From: Trichomonas vaginalis G3
Taxonomy: Eukaryota; Parabasalia; Trichomonadida; Trichomonadidae
Length of the DNA: 64,000 nt
Direction of reading: 5' to 3'
NCBI RefSeq assembly: GCF_026262505.1
Contig: NC_067206.1
Span: 3,810,879-3,874,878 of the forward strand
The notes beneath the pieces were generated by a model. That model did no database searches and had not been told where the DNA came from. It saw only the letters and a program-made list of their open reading frames with translations. Position 1 is the first letter of the stretch. Every line of letters begins with the position of its first letter. The translations under genes were made by a program, and so were the position numbers. Positions 18,316 to 27,045 of the stretch are shown piece by piece.

Positions 18316-19336
18316 TAAATTCTGGTACATGTTAGTACCAGAGTCTTCAAATCTCAAACACTCTGGTACCAACATGTACCAGACGCGAGTTTCCAATGCC
18401 CTCGTACGATTTTCTATTAAGATCTTCTTGAATGAGAAGGTCTTCATAGAAACTCGTACGAGGGCTTCTCTTTTAAATACTCTGGTACCTGCTGGTATCG
18501 GAGTCGACTTTACAGCCCTTTCCCCAATTTTGAAGCTGGGGAAAGTTTTCAAGCAATGAAAGGGAAGCTCTCGCTATGAGGTGAAAATCTAGAATTTTTA
18601 CCTCATAGCGAGTAATCCTTTGTTAATTGCTTGAAAACTTTCTTCAAATTATCAAAATTTCGAGGAAAGTTTCCTTGCTTCAAAGTAGAGATGGAGCCCT
18701 TTGAGCCACTGCATATAGGTCAGTGACTCAAAATACTCCATCTCTACTAGAAATCGCCAAAATTTGGGTCGCAATCTTTGAAATGCGACGCAAGTTTTGG
18801 CAATTTCGCGAGGACTTGCTCCATTTGGTGCATAGATTCACACTCTATGCACCAGATGGAACAATTCTTTCGCTGACAGCGGGAAACTTTGTCTGAATAG
18901 TTTAACATTCAGACAAAGTTTTCCGCTGTCAGAGAGGGAATGGAAGGGTAAGAGGTATATATTCATAATGTATACCTCTTACTCTTCCATTCCCTCAAGA
19001 AAGTTCAAAAACTTGGGTGCAATCAGTTCTGATTGCACCCAAGTTTTTGAACTTTATATAAGGAATTGTTGGCTATGATGTACTGATCATGAATCAGTAC
19101 ATCATAGCCAACAATTCCTTCGCAAACAGTGGGAAACTTTGTCTGAATAGTTTAACATTCAGACAAAATTTCCCGCTGTCAGGGAGGGAATTAGAGGGTG
19201 GGAGATATATAGATAGACTATAAATCTCTCACCCTTTAATTCCCTCAAGAAAGTTCAAAAACTTGGGTGCAATCAGAACTGATTGCACCCAAGTTTTTGA
19301 ATTTTGTATAAGGAATTGTTGGCTATGATGTGGATA
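18316..19336. repeat. Chain of about 15 hairpins, ending in 250-bp units
   Basis: Back-to-back inverted repeats of about 40-65 bp follow one another almost without gaps. Examples are 18873-18932 (arm CTGACAGCGGGAAACTTTGT), 18934-18996 (GAGGGAATGGAAGGGTAAGA), 19000-19055 (AAAGTTCAAAAACTTGGGTG) and 19060-19120 (arm 28 bp, loop CATGA). These four form one 250-bp unit. A second unit starts 250 bp later (GGGAAACTTT at 18881 and 19131) and is cut off at about 19336. Earlier hairpins include arms TTTTCAAGCAAT, GTAGAGATGGAG and TCCATTTGGTGCATAGA. Stems differ between units but stay complementary. Confidence 0.9.
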
Positions 19337-19873
19337 GCCGCTGCCAGACCAAATGAATTAACCGTTGTGAATAACGTTTCTGAATCTTTATTTAAAAAGA
19401 TAAAATATCACGATTTTGGCTGCGTTAAAAATCAAAGAATTGATGTTTTTGTCAAAAATCTTTTAGAAGAAGTTGCACCCAATTACTTTTATCGTATTAA
19501 AAACGATTTACTTCAAACAGGTTTTATTCCTTCAATTAGAATTCGCGAGCCTCGATTGACAGATTATAAAACAAAATTGAAAAGAGAAGTTCAATCACGT
19601 TTATACCAAGTATTAAATTTTGTTCAGAATCAAGAAGCCAATTTGAATCCATTAAGATTTTTATTGGAAAATGCTGAAGAAAAACTTTCTCAAATAAATG
19701 AGAAGATACAAAATTCAATTACATATTTAAGATCGTTTGAAATTCCAAATGAATTGTTAGATACGTATATGTTAGAAATTAATGAATTTTGTTATAATTC
19801 TCCAGATTATATTTTAGAACATTTCGAAGAATTTTTAGAGGATTTCAAAGAAAAGAATAATTTAATAGACTAA
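19328..19873 (+). CDS. MULE-borne ORF, possible transposase C-terminal part
   Basis: This ORF is about 181 aa, ending 85 bp inside the MULE's right inverted repeat. The upstream ATG codons belong to the last, broken hairpin, so the coding part probably starts near WIAAARPNELTVVNNVSESL and its true N terminus is missing. It is charged and helical (VQSRLYQVLNFVQNQEANLN). The last part recurs almost identically at 53128-53297 next to the same terminal repeat, so it belongs to the transposon. It may be the C terminus of the MULE transposase; no catalytic motif is visible. The 85-bp tail carries tandem AAAAGTGACA motifs. Confidence 0.5.
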   Translation: MWIAAARPNELTVVNNVSESLFKKIKYHDFGCVKNQRIDVFVKNLLEEVAPNYFYRIKNDLLQTGFIPSIRIREPRLTDYKTKLKREVQSRLYQVLNFVQNQEANLNPLRFLLENAEEKLSQINEKIQNSITYLRSFEIPNELLDTYMLEINEFCYNSPDYILEHFEEFLEDFKEKNNLID

Positions 19874-19987
19874 AAAATTTATTATTTTTATTTATTGTGA
19901 ATTTTAAATTGTCACTTTTTAAGTGTTACTCCCTATTGAAAGTGTCACTTTTTTGGGTGTCACTTTTTCGGAAATTCTTATATACTC

Positions 19988-22900
19988 TAACCTATATCCT
20001 AGAAAGATTTTGTCATAGTTTGTATTTGAGTCTTCGCGTATTGTTTGCATGACTCTTTCCTGAGTTTCCGGTTCAAGCTCTTCAAATATAGCTTGTCCAT
20101 ATGGAATAAGCTCGTTTCCAAATATATGTTTTTGTAGCCATTCTGGTTTTCTTTCCATGTAACCAATAATATCTTTTGTGAATGGGAAAGCTTTTACCCA
20201 ACGTTTCAGGCTTGCGTCATTTATTTCTGTAGTTGGTTTTATTTTGTCAAGGAACATGTTTTTCAATACTAACATTTCATTTGGTACTGTCCATTTGAGT
20301 TTTCTTAAATATTCATCCCTTCTCGGTTCATTGTCTGCAAAGTAAGTTTTTATGACATTTTGTAAACTTTCGTTTGCAAGGTCATGTACAATAGGTTCTC
20401 TTCCTTCGCTCTCCCTAACTTTCTTTCTAAACTCTTCACCAAATATACCATCTCTATGGTTCTGTGTAGTTCTTTGAGATAAATGTTCTAGAACGTCAGG
20501 TGTTATATTTCCATCAGCCATGTTCATTTCATACTGGTTCAAAATATCTGCATGTTTCATATCTTTCAATGGCATTAAAGCCGCGCTGAAAATACCAGCT
20601 ATATCTGGTTCACCATTCACTTCCATTGCGTCTACAACTTCTTGGAATTGAGGTTGTAAGTTTATGAACCACCTATCCGGGTTAGCTTTATGACCCCATC
20701 TCATTGTAGTTCCATAGTCTGCAGAAACAAAAGTAGGTTTGTTTCCATATTGGTTAGGTTCTGAATGAACTTTAAACAATGTTTCATTTCTATATGTTTT
20801 GTTGAAATTTAACCTTTTATTTTCACCGAGTTCAGCCAAAGATTGAACGTTATATGGTCGTAAGTAAAAAGGGTTATTGTATTTGCGTACATTTTCTTTC
20901 AGTACTTCCATTCTATGCTGAATATTTTCATCTGGTGTTGGAGTCTTTTGTATGTCGGCAAACATTTTTCGATATTCTTCTACTATGTCAGCCGAATTTT
21001 TCTTAGACTCTTGGAAAAATTCCATATTCACCTCATACTCTTGTTGAGGGTCAAGATTTTTCGGCTGTTCCAAATCTTCATCTAGTTCTGTGAAGTTAGT
21101 TTCCAAAGGAGGGACTTGTTCGTTTCCTTCAGGCTCTTCTAGCTGTTGTTGCTGAACTATTTCTTCCATGTCTGGTTGTATCTGAACTTCTTCCTGTTGA
21201 GTTTCTTGTACCTCATCTGCTGGCATTTCATATATTCCGAGACCGTTTTTAACAAGTTCCCTATCTAAGTCATCCGGACTCATAAACCTTTCTTCTTTCG
21301 TTCCGTCTCTATTTTTTACGCGTTTCATGAAGAGAGTTGAATTGTCATTTAGCTCTGACACCAAATATCTCGGAGTAAATTCGTTCATGTCATTTGGATG
21401 ATATGCTATTAAATCATATCCCTTAGCGAGCTTGTATTTTCCAGGTTTGAAATTATATCCCATTTGGTGCTGAGCCATAAAGCTAAATAGGTTCGGGTCA
21501 GTATTTCCTTCCTTGAACTTTCTAATAGCTTCTTTATATCTGTCACTAAAGTCAAGAGTATCTGAGTAACCATAATCTTCCTTTAGCATTTTTAAGAATT
21601 CTTGGTTTCCTTGTTCTCTACTTCTTTTATGTCCTTGCTCTGTTTGTGGTTGTTGTTGTGCAGGGTTTTGAACTGTTGGTTGCTGTGCTGGTTGTGGAGG
21701 TGGTTGTTGTGCTGGTTGTTGTTGTTGTGCTGGATTTTGAACTGTTGGTTGTTGTGTTGGTTTTGGTGCATGCTTGTGTCTGTGTCCATGTGACGATGTA
21801 AATGTTTTAGGTAGTCCTGGTGCAGGTGCTTCTCTTGGAGGGTTTGGTGGTATATAAGTTCCACCAGCTGGCACATATGTTCCATCTGCAGCATAATGTC
21901 CTACCTGACTTTTCGTTTTTAAGAAAGCATTTACTAGGTCTGTTTTGGTCTGTTGTAACTCTTTTTCTTGACTTTCCACAACAGTTGCTCTAACGGCGTC
22001 ATAGGCACTTTGAACTGCCTGTCTCGTTGCTGCATCTGTTATTTTCGTCATATTTTGTGCTACTTCTCTTAACTCTTTGTCGAAACCTTCAGACTTCAGT
22101 TTCTTTCCAGATGAGAAGTCGTTCACTAGTTTCACCTTACTATGAAGAGCTTCGAAGGCGTTCTTAAAGTCAGCATTCATTAAAGCTTCATTTGAACTGT
22201 CTTCATCCGCTTGTATTTTTGTCCTTATTGACCCTATAAGTTGGGCTGCTTTAGCGTTGGCTTGGGCATCTAACCAGTCATTGTTAGCTTTTATATATTC
22301 TGCGCCTTTCATTGCCTTTTGCATGGCTGCGTCGTTATTTTTACTTTCTTGTGCTAAGTTTTCATACTGTACGGTTTGGTTTTGCAACTGTAAAAGTTTT
22401 TCTGCCTTTACATTTGCTTCAACTTCTTTTTTATACTCATCGCTATCCATATATGTCTTCAGGGCTTTTTGTTTTATCTCTTCATCTTTCAGTACTTTAT
22501 ATTGAGTAGTATGGTTTTTCAAATTTACAACATCTTGTTCCATTTTTGCTACTTCTGCTGCTTTTTCTGACACTTTTTTCGCATATTCCTCTGTACTTAG
22601 TTCTTTCAGTTGTTCTTCTTTCTTCTTTTTCTCTACGTTTAACTCATTGAGTTTCTTTGTCTGTCTGTCATATTCTAGTTTCTTTTCGTTTTCACTTATT
22701 TGCTTCTGTATGTCTATGTTTGACTTTTTGACATCTGATATTTGATTTTTGAGTGAACTCAAATTCATTTGACTTTGAGGGTTATAGGCTGTTCCGTCTG
22801 CAGCTCCACCATAGCCTGCCATTTTCGCTAAAAGTGCCGCTCTTAAACCTCCACTCTGTGCACCAAGAACTCGGTTTAAAAGCATAGGATTGCTTGACAT

Positions 22901-23026
22901 TTGTTGCAACATAGTGGGGTCATTCATTATTTGTTGTTGCAACTGTTGTTGTGGTGTCAGTTTTACTATTGGATGTTTCAATGCTCTCTTCCTCTTACGT
23001 ATATTCTTACGTAGCTTACGTGGCAT
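19988..23026 (-). CDS. Large coiled-coil protein, N-terminal ~1,010 residues (copy A')
   Basis: It starts MPRKLRKNIRKRKRALKHPI, a strongly basic N terminus that could bind DNA. Residues about 90-250 are a long coiled coil (ISENEKKLEYDRQTKKLNEL onward). Residues about 400-470 are Pro/Gln-rich (AQQPPPQPAQQPTVQNPAQQ). Acidic stretches follow (EEIVQQQQLEEPEGNEQ), then a conserved C-terminal domain. The frame continues about 23 codons into the MULE end (to 19919). It is the first gene after the terminal repeat. Size and basic start suit an internal virion or scaffold protein; no family is recognised. Confidence 0.8.
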
Positions 23027-23043
23027 TTTAAGTGAAGTTCAAA

Positions 23044-23243
23044 AGCGGTTTTTGACAGATGTTTATATGACACTTTCTCCGGTTTATAGGACCTCTCTCA
23101 TATTCTATCTTGTCATATCTAAACTCATAGTCATGTATGTCCTCTAACCATCTCATAACGGTTTCCAAACCACTTTTATCGGATGTAAAGTAAAAGCATG
23201 GATGGTTATGTAAAACGTCTAAAGTTTCTAAAGAGTCTCTCAA
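23044..23243 (-). pseudogene. Adenine methylase C-terminal fragment (copy A')
   Basis: This encodes RDSLETLDVLHNHPCFYFTS through RGPINRRKC, matching the end of the methylase at 51665-52483. Here it lies between the terminal repeat and the first gene, a place it does not hold in B. It shares ACTTTGAGA with the repeat on one side and AAAGTGTCA with the gene leader on the other, which suggests a microhomology-mediated patch. Confidence 0.75.
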
Positions 23244-23490
23244 AGTATACTTCCTTGGAACGCCCGTAACTTTTCCTGTAGCGACGATAGACCCTTACTT
23301 GTCCGGACAAAGTTATACTATTTTGAGTGCTCTACCAAAAAAGTCAACGACGACGACTCTCAAAAATTTTTTATGGGCTAGAGGGCGCAACGCGCCCGGG
23401 AAGCCCCCAATACCCAAAAAACTTCATTTATACTAAACATCTTCAGGGCTAGAGGGCACGAAGTGCCTGGAGGCCCCACTACCTTTTTTT
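23238..23490. repeat. Polinton terminal repeat (copy A')
   Basis: On the minus strand this reads from the outer GGTAGTGGGGCCTCCAGGCA, then a hairpin GGCAC-TTC-GTGCC, a second hairpin GGGCGC-GTT-GCGCCC, then GACTTTTTTGGTAGAGCACT, TTTGTCCGGACAAGTAAGGG and GTTACGGGCGTTCCAAGGAA. The same block is at the left end of B (28751-29010) and the outer end of C (53305-53645). An A/T run borders it outside. Confidence 0.8.
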
Positions 23491-23510
23491 TTTAAATTAA
23501 ATAACTTTAA

Positions 23511-24156
23511 ATTTGTAATAAACAGAAATTCATCAAAAGTGACAGCTCTCAATTTTTTGACATTTGTAAATTCTAAATTGAATGAGAAAAATGAAATAAT
23601 ACTAAGCATAATACAATATTCTAGTTTTAATTATAATTAGGAAAAAGTTAGTTTTGAGAGTACTTTTCATAGGCATATAGAATGAAATCTTCTGAAAAAT
23701 AATATCACATAAACTCATATTATTTTCTAATATATAACTATTTTATATAAAAATCAAATTCAATGATCTTAAAAGCGAAGGATAAACCTCAAAATTTACG
23801 AATATAATGAGTGGGAATAGGCGTAAAGCAAAAATTGATATTTCATATGGTTTTATGATAGATAAGCATTATATTCGTAAATTTTGAGGTTTATCCTTCG
23901 CTTTTAAGATCATTGAATTTGATTTTTATATAAAATAGTTATATATTAGAAAATAATATGAGTTTATGTGATATTATTTTTCAGAAGATTTTGTGTTCTT
24001 CTTCAAAATTTTATTTTTTTATTAAAAAGAATCTTTACAAAATATACATTTACTTTAATTAATATTTAAAAACGTGCTCTATCAAAAGTTCCAAAAATTC
24101 AATATTTTAGCTTTTCTGAGGTGTCACTTTTGATGAATTTCTGTTTACAACAAATT
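23511..24156. mobile_element. Small non-autonomous element with terminal inverted repeats
   Basis: About 645 bp with matched ends: TAAACAGAAATTCATCAAAA then GTGACA at 23519-23544, and its exact complement at 24122-24147. A weaker AATTTGT extension lies outside. There is no coding frame. The inner part is dominated by a 125-bp-arm palindrome. No clear target duplication is seen. The AAAAGTGACA end of its repeats matches the MULE terminal repeats, so a MULE-related MITE is likely. Confidence 0.7.
23685..23991. repeat. Perfect inverted repeat, 125-bp arms, 57-bp spacer
   Basis: The left arm 23685-23809 (starting AAATCTTCTGAAAAATAATA) is exactly complementary to the right arm 23867-23991 (ending TATTTTTCAGAAGATTT). 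The arms are AT-rich and the spacer is 23810-23866. I saw no mismatch when reading both arms. A transcript would form a long double-stranded hairpin. Confidence 0.93.
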
Positions 24157-25087
24157 CAATATTTAAAGAATAAATTTGAAGGAATTGAGTTACTTTCCCC
24201 GATGATAAAATTGAGAGGTTTACATTTTGACCGAACTTAGCATGCAACAATTTCACCTCTAAATCCAAAATACTTCAAATAAGATCACATTACAGTCTTG
24301 TCCATCATGTAAACCTCGATGTCACTTTTGCGGCCGAGAGGAGCGAGGCCGCAAAAGTGACATCGAGGTTTACATGGATGGGTTCTATATATATACAGCT
24401 TGACCGGTAGAAAAGCGGATCGATTTTTATCAATAATTGGACATTCTATTTTTAATAAAATAAACATATATTTATATGGGAAATTAGGGAGATCTGAAAC
24501 TCAAAAATTATTTTTGAATTTTAATATGATGAATGTAATTGTGATAATATGTACATTACAAATAAAATATTAATTCGGAACAACGATGAGATGTGATAAA
24601 TTTGATTCTCTCAAAAATCGATTTTGGAGTTTTAATATTAATTTGCATCTTGAATGCATATAGAATATATAATAATTTTAAAACATCAAAAAGTGACAAT
24701 TTGCGGTTAGAAAAAGTCATCAAAACACTTTTTAATGATTTGATTTAACATATGCATAGACCATCTCTTTGATATTTAACTTCAATTTCCCGAAATGAAA
24801 AGGATTTGAACAAAAACGATTATTTTACGATCATTTTTTGTAAATTTTTTAAATTGAGACTGACATCTCTAAAATCATCTAAAAAATCCAAATATCAAAT
24901 AAAATAATATCATTAAAATTCCTCTCAATTTAAAAAATTTTTATAAATTGAGACTTCAATCTCTAAAATCTTCTAAAAAATCCATATATCACAAAAAATC
25001 ACGATATTATTTTTATTCTCAATTTCAAAAATTTTTTTCTTGACTTTCTTTTTTGGGGCGGCGACAAATTTGCCCAGCCAGTAAAGT
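24157..25087. other. AT-rich spacer with one 30-bp-arm hairpin
   Basis: No gene is supported. A perfect hairpin is at 24306-24376: arm CATGTAAACCTCGATGTCAC continuing TTTTGCGGCC, with an 11-nt loop. It again carries the TGTCACTTTT decamer. The stretch at about 24451-24500 (ATATGGGAAATTAGGGAGAT) recurs with changes at about 28663-28720. The rest is low-complexity A/T. Confidence 0.7.
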
Positions 25088-26229
25088 ATTCAATTTTTTT
25101 GCATTTTTTAAGGGTGCACACGAGAGGATCATGTAAACTTCAGAATTTAGCTTCTTAAGGGTGCACCCATATGTACGTTTATTTGAGAGGAGGAGGATTA
25201 CCCTCTCAATTTTGAGGGATTCGTTAGTTTATTTTCTCGATGAATATGCAATAAAATTTGATTTTTACCTTATCAATATACTTCATCTAATATACACATG
25301 TTCATGTAAAAACTTTTTTCCAAAATCCTCAGGAATTAAGGGATTTTTGAATTTTAAAAATTTTTTCGAATTTTTTCGAAAAAAAAATATTTTCAGAACA
25401 GCCTTAACGGCTAAGATTTAGGAACAATGTTAAGTATCAAAAAGAAAGGAGGTCTGATATAGACAACATATATCGTTGAAGGTTGAAAAAATCTCTAATA
25501 TTTGAGCCCAAAATTTCAAATTTTAATTTTTTGAAAAAGAGGCCACCCCGTATGTACGTTTATTTGAGAGGAGGAGGAGGATTATATTTTTTGAAAGGGT
25601 GAAACATTATGAATATGTTAATTTATATAATAATAATGTATTATTATAAAAAAGAAAAAATAAAGCACGTTAAAATTTTTCTTTCTTGATTTTTTACAAA
25701 ATCTACTTAGAATTATGCAAAATATGACTAAATAATTATAAATTTCAAGTTAAATTTTAATTTTGATAAATAATTTAAATTTCAAAATATCAAGTTCAGT
25801 TCGACTATGTATGTAGTAATTCCTCAATAAAGTGCCAAAACCCTATTAAAATATATGAACATTTTCAACATTTTAATGTTTTTATTTAAAAATTTGATGG
25901 AATATGAGCTTCAAATAATTATTATGTAAATAAAAATAATTAAATATATGTATTTATTCGTATTACAACCGTAGTAAGTCGATTCTTCCTTTCTTCTACT
26001 GAGTTTTGAATTTGATTTCGAATTGTAAAGAGATTCAAAGGGAAAATACTAGCGGATAAAAACTACCTCCATGAAAGGGTCATAATGGAGTCAAGTTGTA
26101 TTTTTTGATATTTTTTGCTTTTCGAGCCTAAATAGGTAGCCAAGATAATGCCTAAAAATAAGGTTCTAAATTCTGAAGTTTACATGATCCTCTCGTGTGC
26201 ACCCTTAAAAAAAATGCAAAAAAATGTAA
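25088..26229. mobile_element. 1.14-kb element with ~60-bp terminal inverted repeats
   Basis: The left end (25088-25150) contains TTTTTTAAGGGTGCACACGA then GAGGATCATGTAAACTTCAG. The right end (26166-26229) is its complement. A 30-bp direct repeat, ATGTACGTTTATTTGAGAGG with an AGGAGG tail, lies at 25171-25200 and 25552-25584. No convincing gene is inside. It looks like a non-autonomous DNA transposon; the superfamily is not determined. Confidence 0.65.
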
Positions 26230-27045
26230 TAAAATAAAAAAATTTTTAGTATCGATAATCTGAAATATGTTGTTTACTTAAGCCGCTCGCTTCGCTCGCG
26301 GCTTAGTTTCGTAGTTTCATACAATCTTTTTTCAAATCTGTTCTTTTCTTAAGCTACTCGCTTCGCTCGCGGCTTAGTTTCGTAATTTCATACAACCTTT
26401 TTTCGAATCTGTTCTTTTCTTAAGCCGCGAGCGAAGCGAGTGGCTTTTTATTTTTTAAAAATTTTTTTCTTTCTTACTTTTTTCCCCTTACTTACAAATT
26501 TGATAGTAACTTACCAAATCTCTCTATCATATAATAATAAAATAATCCATTTTTTGTTTCAAATCTGACAGTTTACATTTCTGACATGTAAACCCATCAC
26601 TTTTCACTTCACCTCACTGGGCAAGTTTGTGCCCCCCTCTTCTTTTTGCATATTTGCAAGGCAGAAATTTGAAACTTCGTTTCAAATTTCTCAAGCTTGC
26701 ATTCTGGGCACGTAAGTGCCCAGAATGCTAAAAGGCGCGTAGCGCCGTCTCTGAATATCAAATTTATTATAATTATTAATTTATGAAATTTCAAATAAAA
26801 TCGATCTGTTATAACACACTGGTGCATGACAGCCTTGTCATTCATTTCTATCGGCGCGCTCCGCGCGCCGATAGAAATGAACGTGTATATATATATACAA
26901 ACACCTGGACACATTTCAAAAAGCATTGTAGAATCTGATTTTATTTCTATTCTTATATACGAAAAAAAGAGATCTGACATTGTGTCAGATCTCAGTAAAA
27001 GTGACATTTACATGTCAAAAAAATAGAATGAGTTTAAGTAATTAA
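26230..27045. repeat. Cluster of perfect hairpins with 3-4 nt loops
   Basis: There is no gene. Two direct 71-bp units (from 26285 and 26356) each carry a CTCGCTTCGCTCGCGG hairpin; an inverted third (26422-26446) reads AAGCCGCGAGCGAAGCGAGT and is followed by T-runs. Further perfect hairpins are: 26664-26690 (arm GAAATTTGAAAC, loop TTC); 26699-26728 (GCATTCTGGGCAC, GTAA); 26734-26746 (GGCGC, GTA); 26841-26881 (19-bp arm, TCC); 26969-26993 (GAGATCTGACA, TTG). Confidence 0.85.

Larger units (their letters stand above)
18015..19987. mobile_element. Mutator-like DNA transposon (MULE) inserted in A'
   Basis: This is a 1,973-bp insert in the large coiled-coil gene. It is flanked by the 10-bp duplication TAACCTATAT (18005-18014 and 19988-19997), which is single in copies A and B. 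Termini are inverted repeats of about 30 bp: GAAACAATAAGAATTACCGA on the left and, on the other strand, GAGTATATAAGAATTTCCGA, both continuing AAAAGTGACA. A duplication of this length fits MULEs, which are known in T. vaginalis. Inside are a chain of hairpins (18316-19336) and one ORF (19328-19873). It is probably non-autonomous or partly deleted: no DDE domain is visible. Confidence 0.85.
17524..23490 (-). mobile_element. Polinton copy A', terminal part in inverted orientation
   Basis: Reading on the minus strand from 23490: terminal inverted repeat, a methylase gene fragment, the large coiled-coil gene, then the start of the major capsid gene, where it meets copy A. It is the same end as the left end of B. 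A MULE (18015-19987) sits inside the large gene. Together A and A' form a head-to-head partial dimer. Confidence 0.85.

Noticed and set aside
18329-18559. Overlapping 76- to 79-codon frames on both strands in the MULE
   Set aside because: They are formed by the palindromic hairpins and mirror each other; there is no other support.
26420-26460. Bacterial intrinsic terminator (GC hairpin followed by T-run)
   Set aside because: No bacterial gene precedes it; the same hairpin is repeated twice nearby in the other orientation, and small-loop hairpins are general in this region.
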